A stretch of 64,000 bases of DNA from Chondrus crispus (lineage: Eukaryota; Rhodophyta; Florideophyceae; Gigartinales; Gigartinaceae). The notes below the pieces were generated by a model. It was not told the origin of the DNA and made no database searches. It saw only the letters and a list, made by a program, of their open reading frames with translations. Position numbers and translations under genes: made by a program. Of the stretch, positions 9,524 through 20,238 are shown one piece after another. The DNA is taken from contig NW_005179158.1 in the NCBI RefSeq assembly GCF_000350225.1, forward strand, positions 616,158-680,157, given 5' to 3'. Position 1 is the stretch's first letter. Each line of letters starts with the position of its first letter.

Positions 9524-9567
9524 ATGGCCCTGGCTGCGATGGCCCTGGCTGCGATGTCTCTGGCTGC
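9524..9567 (+). repeat. 15-bp tandem repeat, three units
   Basis: The unit ATGGCCCTGGCTGCG occurs twice exactly (9524-9538 and 9539-9553), followed by a diverged third unit. It is noncoding as far as I can tell. Confidence 0.8.
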
Positions 9568-9678
9568 ATGGCCCACTAACATAGCTTTCATTTTTCGTGT
9601 AACCATGCGCCATTCAACACTACAGTACATACCGTATAGTCCAAGTGTACTGTATGTCATAGACGCGATGGATAGTCT

Positions 9679-9728
9679 TACACGACTCCATGGTCTTCAA
9701 TCCCGTCTTCAATGCATGGAGTCGTGTA
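9679..9728. repeat. Inverted repeat with 14-bp perfect arms
   Basis: Arms TACACGACTCCATG (9679-9692) and its exact complement (9715-9728) enclose a 22-base loop. It abuts the longer hairpin at 9730. Confidence 0.8.
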
Positions 9729-9729
9729 G

Positions 9730-9783
9730 GATTCTTGAATTAATCCTAAAAGTCTGAAGACTTTCAGGATTAATTCAAGAATC
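9730..9783. repeat. Near-perfect 54-base palindrome (hairpin)
   Basis: Outer arms of 18 bp (9730-9747 and 9766-9783) are perfect. Inner arms AAAGTCT and AGACTTT continue the stem to a 2-base centre, leaving one mismatched pair. This gives a 26-pair stem. It lies downstream of the CAD stop codon and upstream of the ABCD gene. Confidence 0.9.
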
Positions 9784-10136
9784 GTGGAAACAAAACGCAA
9801 GCTCTTGGTTACCCGTCTGAGGGGACTGAAGCAATCTCCCAGCAATCTGCCTTCACGAGGTGAGTCGCACTTGCACATTGCGCAAACCCGCAACACCGCA
9901 CAACCCGCAACCACCGCGTAACCCGCAAACACCATCCTGCTCTGCCAGGTCATCTTGTCCAGTGTCAGTATCGGAGGATTCGATATGATACTGTATGAGT
10001 ACATTACAACTTTTACTGTACATGAAAAAAAAAGCTGCATATGCGCCACATCTGATAGGCGACAGGGACAGAAGATTCGTGTATTCCTTGAGAAGAATCA
10101 TCAAAAGAAGAATGTCACACTACTAATGTGCCACTT

Positions 10137-13100
10137 TTAGTTCTTCCCCAGTACCATGGCAAGGAGTGCCATTCTGACATACATTCCGTGCTCCATTTGT
10201 CGGAAGTATACTGCCCGGGGATCGGTATCCACGCTTGTCGAGATTTCCCCATTCCTCGGAAGCGGGTGCATCACAATCATTTGCTCCTTGGCCCGGTACA
10301 ACGTCTTCGGTGTAATCGTGTAACAATCCCTCACTCTTTCAAACTCTTCAGGGCTTGAAAACCTTTCCCTCTGAACCCGCGTTACATACAAAACGTCCGT
10401 CTCGCGCATGATTTCATCGTTCAGATTACGATACTCCTGTTGTTCCACACCAGCACCAGCGAGATCCGCTAGCAGTGCTGATGGCATGCTAAGCGCGTCG
10501 GGAGAAACATATCGCATTCTCACGTTATACATAGCGAGTACGCGTGCTAATGAATGCACTGTCCTTCCATGTTTTAGGTCTCCAACAAATGTCACTGTGA
10601 TACCATTCACTGTTCCCAATTCCTCCCGGATAGTGAACACATCCAGTAGGGCTTGCGTTGGATGTTCCCCGACTCCATCTCCAGCGTTGATTACCGGGTG
10701 CTTGGAGAAAGATGCTGCTTCTTGTGGTGCACCAACGGCTGGATGCCGCATCACGATGATGTCAGTATAACAGTCTAGAGTCCGAACAGTGTCTGCAACT
10801 GATTCACCTTTCGAAATGGATGATGAGCCAGTGTCCTGCACATTCAGGACCGTTCCTCCTAGTCGTTGCATCGCAGCCTGGAACGAGCACGACGTGCGCG
10901 TTGAGGGCTCATAAAAGAGTGAAGCCATCACCTTTCCTCGGAGCAAATTGTATTGTCCAACCCGAGATACCATGGTTCGCATTTCCTGTGCCACCTCGAA
11001 AAGCTTGTGAAGGTCATCACGTGTGAATTGAGCCACAGAGAGAATATGGCGCCCGGCCCACCATCCACTCCCATACCCGGGCAGCGCTTTGACGAGCGTG
11101 GGACTTGGCTCTGTAGAAGACTTTAGTCCCCCATTTGGTAGACCGATGAACCCGTTCATACTCGTTCCTATTGGTCTGGATGGCTCACTTAGCAGTGTGG
11201 ATTCTCCTATTGAGTCTGTATCTGTTGGAATCGGTGATATCATGGGACTCCTAGGCGGAATACCCGCAATGCCATCCCACTGCTGAACCTTGCGCTCAGA
11301 AATAGAGCTTCGGATTGGTCGCGGTGCCGCGATGGTGGTTCCACCAACCGTTTCGAAACGAGGAGGTCTAGATAGACCAAATTCAGAAGTAGGCGTCTTC
11401 ACATCAGGGGTGTCCTGCAATGAACCTGCAAATCCAACCTGATCCGTCATGACATTGCTTCCGGAACCAGGCTGAGCCCAAATTTTGCCGTCAAGATACA
11501 AGACCTGGCCATTGTTCACAACTCTACGCACGTACCCACGGCATCGAATACCGGCCACATCTGATGCAGCAGCGCCTTCCCATGTTTCATCGACATCAAT
11601 TTCTACTCCAGATGAGCCAGATAGAACTGCTGATAGACCCAAGATCTGGGCAGGTCGGTCATATAGACGGGATCGAACCCATTCAATATCGATGCGCCCC
11701 GAATAAACTGATTCCAGTAGTAATGGAAGGATCAGACTTGGAGGACCAGTGATTGCGTCTAAGACTTCCAGATTCTCCCACAAAGCCTCCTGATCGCGTC
11801 GATCTATTCGGTTGCTGGCATCTGTCGCGTACAAATCTAGAATATTGACATCACAAGATATCCCCAGTCCTCTTGCCTTACTGGCTTGAATAAGCTCAAT
11901 ATCCTCTTTTTTGTTCACTTGTCGAATATGTACTTGACGGGCAGTTACGACTGCTGCAAAAAGAAGTGCTGCCAACGTACTCCCGGATGCTTGCACCATA
12001 ACTGGCGCCTCTTTAGGCCAAGCTTCAAAATGTTGCATCCAGGCGTCGACGCCTTTGCTCTTGTTCAAGTCGGCAGCTGTTGGATGAATTCGTAAACCGG
12101 CCGCCCGTCCGGCCAGCGGACGAATGACGGCTGCATTCCCGGGTCTCGCTGTAACAAAGAGGGAAAAATCGCAGCAAGCTTGAGCCCGAGCTTCCTTAAG
12201 GGCATGTGAGTAGTCTTCCGGTGTCTGACATCCCTCAGGTCGTAGTGAAATTCCAGCAAGGGCAAAACCACCACGCAGCGCTTCACCGGTTGCCGAGGCA
12301 AACGTCTTCAACTTTTTCGCATTCAGTCGTAGTTTGGAGGGGTGGTCCACCGCGGTATCGAGCAATATTAAACCTGGTAGGGGTATAACTCTGGCCGTAA
12401 ACCTCGCATCATACGGACCTAACGGCAAGGAACGCTCCAAGTTGTGCATCAAGTCCATTACTTTCACAAACAGCTTCGCGCACTTGATGTTCGTTAGAAG
12501 TGGAATGTTGAAATCGACAGCTGCCCTACGACAGAGGTAACCTGGGGATTCAAAAGAAGCGAGGCGCCGAATTTTGTTGTTGGACGGAATGTTAATGAAG
12601 AACTCAATCCGGCCATCTCGGAGCATCTTTTCAACCGTGTTTTCAACTTCTGACTCCGTATATTCGTTCTCTGCCGTCCACAAGGCAACCTCAGTTTTCA
12701 CACCATGCTCCTGGAAGAAATCAGCCGTTCCAGGCGTCGCAATCAGCTTGATTCCCATTGCCACGAGTCGCTTTGCTGAGTCAAGAAATTCAAGCTTCTG
12801 CTTATATGACCCAATGGAGACTGCAATAGATTTTGACGGAGGGGTCTTCCCTGTTGCAATAAGACCCTTCATGTAGGCTTCTTCTCTCGATGCCCCGTAG
12901 CAAGCTACCTCCCCAGTTGAAGCCATTTCGACTCCTAGAATGGGATCGGCCCCAAGTAATCTCGTAAATGAAAACAGTGCTACTTTAACTCCCACAAATG
13001 GAATCGATTTGACGTCAACCGGATACCTCTTCACCGGCCTACCCAACATGACTTTTGTGGCTAACTTTGCAAGATCAAGGCCGATTGTTTTCGATATAAA

Positions 13101-16100
13101 CGGAAACGTTCGGGAAGCACGCAAGTTACACTCAATGACTTTGATCTCGTTTTCTTTCGCGATGAACTGAATATTCATGGGACCTGTAACGTTGAGAGCT
13201 TGCGCGACTTTTGCTGTCGCCGCTTCCACTTTCTTCACCGTAACCTCATCTAAGTCCTGAGGTGGTAATACGAGAGTAGCATCCCCAGAGTGAACACCGG
13301 CATTCTCTACATGTTCCGACACCACATGCATAACAAGCTCTCCCTTGTCGGCAACGGCATCGACCTCAATTTCCTTTGCCTCAAGAATAAATTTGGATAT
13401 TACGACAGGACAGTCGGGGGAAACTGTGGCAGCCTCGCCCAAATAGGATTCAAGGTCCTCAGCTTTGTGCGCCACATTCATGGCAGCTCCTGATAGCACA
13501 TATGATGGTCGAACAAGAACGGGGTACCCGACATCGTTACAAAATGCTTTAGCATCAGGAATAGAGGAAAGTTCCTTCCATCGAGGTTGATCAACGCCAA
13601 TCTTGTCACACATTCGTGAGAACTTGTACCTGTTTTCGGCACTATCGATCATTTCCGGGGTCGTGCCAAGGATTCGAGCGGACTGTCTATGTAGTTTCAT
13701 TGCAATGTTGTTCGCTATCTGTCCACCCATCGAAACAATGATACCAGAGGCCCTTTCCATGTCATAAATGTCCAGAACACGTTCGAACGACAGCTCCTCG
13801 AAGTACAAGCGATCACATTCGTCGTAATCAGTGCTCACCGTCTCAGGGTTGTAGTTAATCATTATCGACCGTATCCCCTGCGATTTTAGCGTCCTGGTAG
13901 CTGATACTGCGCAACAATCGAACTCTACAGAAGACCCAATCCGGTACGCACCGCAACCAAGCACGATTGTACCATTTTCATTAAAGAGAACATCATCTTT
14001 CCTTAAGACGCGACATGCAATGCTTGGAGAGAAGACTCCTTGGCGTCGAAGTGCGCGAGTCAAAGCGCTTGTGCCGGCATACGTCACGTACAAATAGTTT
14101 GTTTTAGCCGGAAACTCTGCCGCAACTGTGTCAATCTGTTTGACGCACGCACGAATATCTCCGTCCACCCGCAACTTTCGAACAGCGAGCTCTGTGTCGT
14201 CGATAAGGGTCGCAACGTGACGGTCACTGAAACCCAGCTCCTTGGCTAGAACAAGCTCGTCAATTCCTATGCTTGCTTTCGATCGCATGGAGGCTTCGCA
14301 CTCAGAGATGCGATGTAGCTTGTTCAAAAACCACTTATCAATCTTTGTTAGGTCATGGAGCTTCTCAACCGTGACGCCTTTCGCAAATCCGTCAGCAATC
14401 GCAAGAAGGCGATCGTCCGTGGGCTTCGTCATGGCTTCTTCACTGTAAGGCACGATTCCTGATTCAAACCCAGAAACATAGTTGTCGCCAGCCATTCGCA
14501 CAGCTTTTTGCAATGCTTCTTCAAAAGTGCGTCCGATTGACATCACCTCACCAACAGACTTCATAGAGCTTCCAAGCAAACGGCTAACTCGAGTAAACTT
14601 CTTCAAATCCCATCGTGGAATCTTCACCACTAGGTAATCCAACGAGGGCTCAAAGCAAGCTGATGTTTCTTTTGTGATTGAGTTTCGTATATCTGGAAGC
14701 GACGTGCCTAGTGCGAGCTGAGCTGCAACGAACGCTAGTGGATATCCAGTTGCTTTGGAAGCGAGCGCGGAGGATCGACTCAAGCGCGCATTCACTTCGA
14801 TGATGCAGTATTGCATGCTTCCCGGATTGAGCGCGTATTGAATGTTGCACTCACCAACAACTCCTAAGTGTCTCACTGTTCGAATAGCCGCATCACGCAG
14901 CATGTGATATTCTGCATCGCTAAGTGTTTGGGAAGGCGCGACGACGATAGAATCACCGGTATGGATACCCAACGGATCAAAATTCTCCATGTTGCACACA
15001 GTGATGCAATTGTCGAAGGCATCACGAACGACCTCATACTCAACTTCCTTCCATCCTCGCATTGAGCGCTCAACCAATACTTGTGTGCTGGAAGTGAAAG
15101 CGCGTGATGCAAGGGCCCGAAGCTCCTCGGCATTATCAGCAAAGCCAGATCCCAACCCTCCAAGGGCAAATGCTGCCCGAATAATGACAGGATATCCAAT
15201 ATCCTCGGCAGCTTTTAGGCACGATTCAATGTTCTCACATGCCTCTGACTTTGCAAAGGGTTCCCCAATTTGTGCAAGACGAGTATTGAACCTCTGGCGA
15301 TCCTCGGTATCAAGAATAGCCTCAACGGGAGTTCCCAAAACCTTAATATTCAACCTATCTAACGCACCACTTCTGTACAATTCGACGCCACAGTTCAGGG
15401 CTGTTTGCCCGCCAAACGTCATAAGGATGCCATCAGGTCTCTCATTCTCGGCAACTTTCAAAACATTTTCAGGTGTGACTGGCAAATAATAGACCTTGTC
15501 TGCCAGACCTGGAGAGGTCTGCACGGTTGCTATGTTTGGATTAATGAGCACAGTGCGCACAGACTGGCTCTTCAGAGCCTTAATTGCTTGCGAGCCAGAG
15601 TAGTCAAACTCCCCCGCCTGCCCAATAGACAGGCCACCGGAGCCCAGCACGATAACTTTCCCGATAGCATGTCCTAGCCGGTTAGGTTCCGACAAGCTCG
15701 CCTTGACCGCGCGGTCGCGAATTCTCTTCAGCGCCGAAGGATAGTTGAACAGGCCACCAACTTTCTCGCCATTCTTCGCTTTGCTCGCCGCCTCGACAAA
15801 TACATCGAACAAATACTCTGTGTCTCGCGGACCAGCAGTTGCTTCAGGGTGAAATTGCACCGAGAAGAATGGCAAGGTCTTGTGAGCAATACCCTCATTG
15901 GTGGCATCATTGGCATTGACAAAAGTAGGATACCAGTCCGCATGGTCCCCCATCGAGTCCGTATCAACAGCAAATCCATGGTTCTGCGAGGTGATGTGAC
16001 AGCGACCAGTCGCAAGCTCAACACACGGCTGGTTGTGGCCCCTGTTGCCATATTTGAGCTTGTACGTGTCAAAGCCTGCAGCGCGAGCGAGCAATTGATG

Positions 16101-16922
16101 GCCCAGACAAATACCGAAGACTGGACGGTTCGGGCGTCTATTCATGGCGTTCGTGATCTCCTGGACTGTCTTAGGAACCATGGCGGGGTCTCCGGGGCCG
16201 TTGGAAATGAAGATGGCGTCGCAGGCGTCGTGCGGCTCCAGGTCTGCATCCCATGGTACGACAACCAGAGACTCGGCCTTGGCTCGCAAGGCACGGAGCT
16301 GGTTATTCTTCGCGCCGCAGTCAACAATGAGAATGCGAGGTGCGCCAGGTTTGACCGACAAGCCTTTGATTTGGCGCACAGATGTGGTGGAGACATCCGC
16401 GACGAGATTACGCAAATTGGGATCTACAAGGGGAATCTCCGGACCGCCCGTATAGCCCGCCACGACGAGGCGTGCAAGCATAGTGCCAGCTTCACGAATG
16501 ACCATGGTGAGATGGCGCGTATCGACGCCCGTAATTGCGGGTACTCGCTCCTGGCATAGCCAATCGGAAAGTGAGCATTTGGCATTCCAATGGGAGTACT
16601 TATGTGTGTAAGCGGCGACGATGAGGGCTGCTGGGTGGATGCGGTCGGACTCCGCGTGGCAAGGAATGCCGTCCGAGTCGCAGAGTTTCATGTCTGGGAC
16701 GCCATAGTTGCCTATGAGGGGGTATGTGAGGACGAGGAGTTGGGCGGCGTACGAGGGGTCTGTGAGGGCCTCCGGGTAGCCGACCATGCCGGTTTGGAAG
16801 ACGGCCTCACCGGATGTGGAGACCGAGTGGCCGAAGGAAGTACCTGGGAAGACATGGCCGGAGGAGAGTTGAAGATATGCGGGGGGGCCGTCGGGGGTGG
16901 GGGAATCGGAGGGTTGTCGCAT
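10137..16922 (-). CDS. CAD: CAD-type protein: glutaminase/CPSII, dead dihydroorotase, aspartate transcarbamoylase
   Basis: One 2261-residue intronless frame carries the first enzymes of de novo pyrimidine synthesis, in the opisthokont order. Residues 1-390 are CPSII small subunit/glutaminase with the catalytic Cys at about 272 in FGICLGHQLLA and the downstream HPEATAGPRD. Residues about 420-1350 are the two ATP-grasp halves of CPS (SIGQAGEFDYSGSQAIKAL; second half from GCGAYRIGSSVEFD). About 1350-1500 is an MGS-like regulatory domain. About 1516-1830 is a dihydroorotase-like domain lacking the HxH motif, the carbamylated Lys, both later His ligands and the DHAPH Asp, so it should be inactive, as in fungal Ura2. 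After a Pro/Ser-rich linker, about 1950-2261 is aspartate transcarbamoylase with YEPSTRTSCSF, VGDLKHGRTVHSL and MHPLPR. The ATG at 16922 (MRQPSDSP) is chosen; the frame upstream to 17027 opens only with TTG. Activity of the intact domains is inferred. Confidence 0.95.
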   Translation of the reverse strand: MRQPSDSPTPDGPPAYLQLSSGHVFPGTSFGHSVSTSGEAVFQTGMVGYPEALTDPSYAAQLLVLTYPLIGNYGVPDMKLCDSDGIPCHAESDRIHPAALIVAAYTHKYSHWNAKCSLSDWLCQERVPAITGVDTRHLTMVIREAGTMLARLVVAGYTGGPEIPLVDPNLRNLVADVSTTSVRQIKGLSVKPGAPRILIVDCGAKNNQLRALRAKAESLVVVPWDADLEPHDACDAIFISNGPGDPAMVPKTVQEITNAMNRRPNRPVFGICLGHQLLARAAGFDTYKLKYGNRGHNQPCVELATGRCHITSQNHGFAVDTDSMGDHADWYPTFVNANDATNEGIAHKTLPFFSVQFHPEATAGPRDTEYLFDVFVEAASKAKNGEKVGGLFNYPSALKRIRDRAVKASLSEPNRLGHAIGKVIVLGSGGLSIGQAGEFDYSGSQAIKALKSQSVRTVLINPNIATVQTSPGLADKVYYLPVTPENVLKVAENERPDGILMTFGGQTALNCGVELYRSGALDRLNIKVLGTPVEAILDTEDRQRFNTRLAQIGEPFAKSEACENIESCLKAAEDIGYPVIIRAAFALGGLGSGFADNAEELRALASRAFTSSTQVLVERSMRGWKEVEYEVVRDAFDNCITVCNMENFDPLGIHTGDSIVVAPSQTLSDAEYHMLRDAAIRTVRHLGVVGECNIQYALNPGSMQYCIIEVNARLSRSSALASKATGYPLAFVAAQLALGTSLPDIRNSITKETSACFEPSLDYLVVKIPRWDLKKFTRVSRLLGSSMKSVGEVMSIGRTFEEALQKAVRMAGDNYVSGFESGIVPYSEEAMTKPTDDRLLAIADGFAKGVTVEKLHDLTKIDKWFLNKLHRISECEASMRSKASIGIDELVLAKELGFSDRHVATLIDDTELAVRKLRVDGDIRACVKQIDTVAAEFPAKTNYLYVTYAGTSALTRALRRQGVFSPSIACRVLRKDDVLFNENGTIVLGCGAYRIGSSVEFDCCAVSATRTLKSQGIRSIMINYNPETVSTDYDECDRLYFEELSFERVLDIYDMERASGIIVSMGGQIANNIAMKLHRQSARILGTTPEMIDSAENRYKFSRMCDKIGVDQPRWKELSSIPDAKAFCNDVGYPVLVRPSYVLSGAAMNVAHKAEDLESYLGEAATVSPDCPVVISKFILEAKEIEVDAVADKGELVMHVVSEHVENAGVHSGDATLVLPPQDLDEVTVKKVEAATAKVAQALNVTGPMNIQFIAKENEIKVIECNLRASRTFPFISKTIGLDLAKLATKVMLGRPVKRYPVDVKSIPFVGVKVALFSFTRLLGADPILGVEMASTGEVACYGASREEAYMKGLIATGKTPPSKSIAVSIGSYKQKLEFLDSAKRLVAMGIKLIATPGTADFFQEHGVKTEVALWTAENEYTESEVENTVEKMLRDGRIEFFINIPSNNKIRRLASFESPGYLCRRAAVDFNIPLLTNIKCAKLFVKVMDLMHNLERSLPLGPYDARFTARVIPLPGLILLDTAVDHPSKLRLNAKKLKTFASATGEALRGGFALAGISLRPEGCQTPEDYSHALKEARAQACCDFSLFVTARPGNAAVIRPLAGRAAGLRIHPTAADLNKSKGVDAWMQHFEAWPKEAPVMVQASGSTLAALLFAAVVTARQVHIRQVNKKEDIELIQASKARGLGISCDVNILDLYATDASNRIDRRDQEALWENLEVLDAITGPPSLILPLLLESVYSGRIDIEWVRSRLYDRPAQILGLSAVLSGSSGVEIDVDETWEGAAASDVAGIRCRGYVRRVVNNGQVLYLDGKIWAQPGSGSNVMTDQVGFAGSLQDTPDVKTPTSEFGLSRPPRFETVGGTTIAAPRPIRSSISERKVQQWDGIAGIPPRSPMISPIPTDTDSIGESTLLSEPSRPIGTSMNGFIGLPNGGLKSSTEPSPTLVKALPGYGSGWWAGRHILSVAQFTRDDLHKLFEVAQEMRTMVSRVGQYNLLRGKVMASLFYEPSTRTSCSFQAAMQRLGGTVLNVQDTGSSSISKGESVADTVRTLDCYTDIIVMRHPAVGAPQEAASFSKHPVINAGDGVGEHPTQALLDVFTIREELGTVNGITVTFVGDLKHGRTVHSLARVLAMYNVRMRYVSPDALSMPSALLADLAGAGVEQQEYRNLNDEIMRETDVLYVTRVQRERFSSPEEFERVRDCYTITPKTLYRAKEQMIVMHPLPRNGEISTSVDTDPRAVYFRQMEHGMYVRMALLAMVLGKN

Positions 16923-18295
16923 GGTGGGAGAAGGGGTGCGGGAGGGGATGCGGAGGGTAGAGGTCGGGAAAGAAGGAGGACAGTTGCGATGGGGAGGTGC
17001 ATTTTGAGAGCGGAGATAAGGATGCAACCCGTGGGGATCAGACGGGCCGCATTTGAGCTTGGAATAGCAAGAAAAGTGCAGACGCTCCCATGATTGGACC
17101 GAAGAATGGCAGCGTCAAGAGCGAACAGAGAGCACAAGACGGGTATGGGTATAGATGGGCGCATACGTGTGCGGTGCAGTATGAGGAGCAGCCACGTGGC
17201 GCAAAATGGTGAAAAGCGGGAAAAATAAATGGGCCATGGTAGCACGGGCAGGCTTCCATTGCGGTTGGACAGCAAGCTGCGATGACAACAGGTATTACAC
17301 CCGCGCTTTGCGAGGACGACGGCGGTGGCGTTGCCGTGAAACGTGATGCACCCGGCAGGATCGGGGCGGGAAGATGTGATCCGCCCTGGGAAATTACAAA
17401 AGGCCGGAAGGAATTGGCACTGGCCGGGCGAAGCGCGAGCAGCGTGCCAGGCAACGCTGTGTGCAACGTGCGGCAAACAGCGCGGGCCAAGCGGGGTGCG
17501 GAGCGAATGGGAGCCGGCCAGGTGGGGAGCGTCTGCGAAACTCCGCGCTGGAGGGGAGGCGGGCGCCACTTGTCCGGCGCGTGTTGGCGCGCCCGCCTTA
17601 CAGCTGGGCAAGGCATGCGCACAAGACCGCAGCGATCGGCGAGGCGGCCGCCAGATGGGGGAGCGATGCAGGGCTGTCAGAGGGCCTGGCCACCTGACAC
17701 CCGCCATCGGATTTTTTCCTTATTTCTCATCCCTTTTTTTTTCCGTCTCCCTCCCCTCTCCACCAATCCGCTTTCTCTTCGCCTCCCTCGCATCCCGCTC
17801 GCCTGCCCTCCAACTTGACTGTGCACCGCAAAACAGCCACACACTCTCCCACATCCGCCCTCTTTGCCCTTCGCCATCTGCTTCTCTCACCGGCCGTCAA
17901 CTCCCCCACCCCCCCCCTTCCCCCCCTCCTCCCCGCCCCCCTCCCCGCCCACCCCCCTCCATCCTCTTCCCCTTCCCTCTCTTCTTCCATCCGCCCCTCT
18001 TCCTTCCACCTCTATCAAACCCATCAAACCTACACCTCATCCCAATCCCGACACCCATTCAACACCATCCGTCCGCCCTTGCCAACCTGCACACGAAAGC
18101 TCACCCATCTCCCAGTCGTCAACCTCAACTAACGCTCCGGAATTTCATCCGCTTGCCCACATCTTACCTCTCTAGTTCGACACTTGTGCCCATACACGCA
18201 TCGAACGACCAACCCCGCAACCGCACACAACCCGTCCACATCCGACACCCGGCGTGTCTCGCCGCCCCATCGGTTTCACATTCTGTGTTCCCTCA
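16923..18295. other. CAD/RNA-binding-protein divergent intergenic region
   Basis: About 1.37 kb lie between divergent starts. The half next to the RNA-binding protein (about 17700-18295) is an extremely C/T-rich leader on the plus strand, with long C runs near 17920-17960. CCAAT occurs in the plus strand near 17762. Long open frames here are composition artefacts. Confidence 0.5.
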
Positions 18296-20238
18296 ATGGC
18301 CACCCTTCATCCCCCCACAGTCGACGGCCCCTCCCCGACGGCCGCAGCCCCTGAGCCACGCTCGGCAGATCCCCCCGCCCCCGATCAAAATTGGCCCTCC
18401 GATTCTGCCGATCCCTCCGCACCCGCACCAACCGATAATTCTGAACAGGTAAAGGGCGAGGATGAAATCCTCTACGGGCAATCAGCCCAAGCATCCCAGT
18501 CTAACCACATCCCCCAATCGCAGCATTCCGGCGATCCTTCTCAACCCAATCCTCAGCAACCAAGTGACCCCACTGCCCTCGCCGCCGCTGCCCTCTACCA
18601 ACAGCAGCAGCAGCTCCATTCCCAACAATCGCAACCTTTCTCCCAGCAGCAGCAACAGCACTACATGCAGCACCAGGATCCTTCTGGTCAAGCACCCGCT
18701 CCTCCCAACCCCAACCAGGGCCCCGCTGGTCCCTCCTCAAACTCTGGCGCCGGCAGTAAGATCTTTGTCGGCGGCTTGTCATGGGAGACCGGAGAAGAGT
18801 CACTGCGTCGCTACTTCGAGCAAATAGGCACCGTCACGGATTGTGTCATCATGCGAGACCGTCACACTGGACATCCGCGTGGCTTCGGCTTTGTCACTTT
18901 TGCCGATGATGATGCTGCCGGTGCCGCAGCAAGCAGAAGGCACGATCTTGATGGTCGGCAAGTAGAAGCGAAACGCGCTGTTCCTCGCAACGAGGGCGGT
19001 GGCGGAGGCAGCGGACCAGGCGGACCAGGCGGGATAGGCGGAGGTAGTCAGGGCGGTGGTGGCGTCTTCGGCGCCGGACCCCGCTCCCAGCAGCAGTCTG
19101 GTTCGCGTTATGGTGCCGAAGTGTCCGGACCGGGCATGGGTGGCGGTGGGCATCGAGCACATCACACCACCAAGTGCAAAGTATTCGTCGGAGGCCTGCC
19201 GTCTAGCTGCGGGCCAGACGAGTTTCGTGCCTACTTCTCGCAGTTCGGAGAGGTAGTTGATGCCCAAGTCATGATTGATCATAATACTGGTAACTCAAGG
19301 GGGTTCGGGTTTGTCACCTTCGGAAGTGAAGCCACCGTGAACTCTGTAGTAGGACCAGGAAAGTCAAACACTGATCATGAGATCATGGGCAAATGCGTCG
19401 AAGTCAAGCGGGCCGAACCAAAGGGCGCGCCTAACGATAGAAGAAATAACCGAGATAACTACAGCTCTGGGGGTGGGGGAGGAGGTATGCGCGCAAGTGG
19501 TGGGAACGCAGAGGGAATGTCAGGCAGCAATGCAAACGGAGGTGGCACTAATGCAGCTGCGGCTGCAGCCGCTGCCTATTACAGCAACTATCCCGCGTCG
19601 CTAGCTGAGCAGTATGGCGCATACTATAATAGTCCTCAATGGCAGCAGTATTACGCAGCCATGGGTTACAACTTCAATGCTTATCCTCAAGGTTACAATC
19701 CGTACCAGCAGTATTTGCAAGCTTACATGAATAACGCCGCTAACGCCGCGAACGGTGGTTCAGGTGGTGGTACAATGCCTTCTGGTGGAAGCGGGGATGC
19801 AGCTGGTACTGGGGGAACTGGCGGTGGTGGTACATCTGGAGGTACTAGTGGTATGTTTCAAAGAGTTTCATTTCCTTTCACTCAATTGTCTGATGTCTAG
19901 CGAGGCATGGAAGCCCTACTCGGCTCGACAAATTCTGTCGACGACCAGTGGTACCAGCCAGATGACGGCGACTTTGCGGGCGCGCACGAGCTCACGCAGC
20001 CAAATCTAACATACATTCTTCTCCATGCTTTTTTATATGAATGAAAACCACCGTTCCCTCGTTTCTAGGATATGACAATAATCAAGGTGGCGCAGGAAGA
20101 TACGGCGGTGGTGCTGGAGGGGACATAGCAGGTAATGCTCCTCAAAATGGACACGGATCAGGCGGTAATAATTCTGGTCCAGGACCGGGGTCGCGCAGGT
20201 CATCGAGAAGAGACGACCGGTACCATCCTTATCGCTAA
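18296..20238 (+). CDS. Two-RRM hnRNP/Musashi-type RNA-binding protein, one intron
   Basis: The spliced protein has 574 residues from exons 18296-19850 and 20069-20238. RRM1 (about residues 155-230) has RNP2 KIFVGGLSW and RNP1 GFGFVTF. RRM2 (about 294-372) has KVFVGGLP and RGFGFVTF. The N-terminus is rich in Pro, Ser and Gln, and Gly-rich linkers separate the RRMs. The C-terminus is rich in Asn, Tyr and Gln, ending in an RGG-like basic tail RRSSRRDDRYHPYR, typical of disordered RNP proteins. The 218-bp intron has donor GTATGT, CTAAC-like branch context and acceptor TTTCTAG. It joins in phase and restores a Gly-rich tail; retention would add 16 residues and a stop. The ATG at 18296 is preferred over an upstream GTG. 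Likely roles are mRNA binding or processing, in nucleus or cytoplasm; the target is unknown. Confidence 0.9.
19851..20068 (+). other. Intron of the RNA-binding protein gene
   Basis: GT-AG intron with donor GTATGT, CTAAC within 40 bases of a T-rich acceptor. It is phase 1. Reading through it gives the alternative C-terminus MFQRVSFPFTQLSDV and a stop. Confidence 0.8.

Larger units (their letters stand above)
8935..10136. other. Spacer between ABCD and CAD genes, rich in small repeats
   Basis: About 1.2 kb separate the two minus-strand genes. It holds a 15-bp tandem repeat, a 14-bp palindrome containing a G-box, and two adjacent long hairpins, each listed separately. No protein-coding frame here resembles a known family. 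Confidence 0.6.

Noticed and set aside
16923-17027. Upstream extension of CAD
   Set aside because: The frame starts only with TTG and encodes Pro/Ser-rich sequence unlike any CPSII N-terminus; the ATG at 16922 is preferred. The same reasoning applies to the GTG extensions of the ABCD gene (9093) and the RNA-binding protein (18254).
17343-18452. 369-codon plus-strand frame upstream of the RNA-binding protein
   Set aside because: Pro/Ser-rich from a C-rich leader; it overlaps the true start in another frame and lacks any domain.
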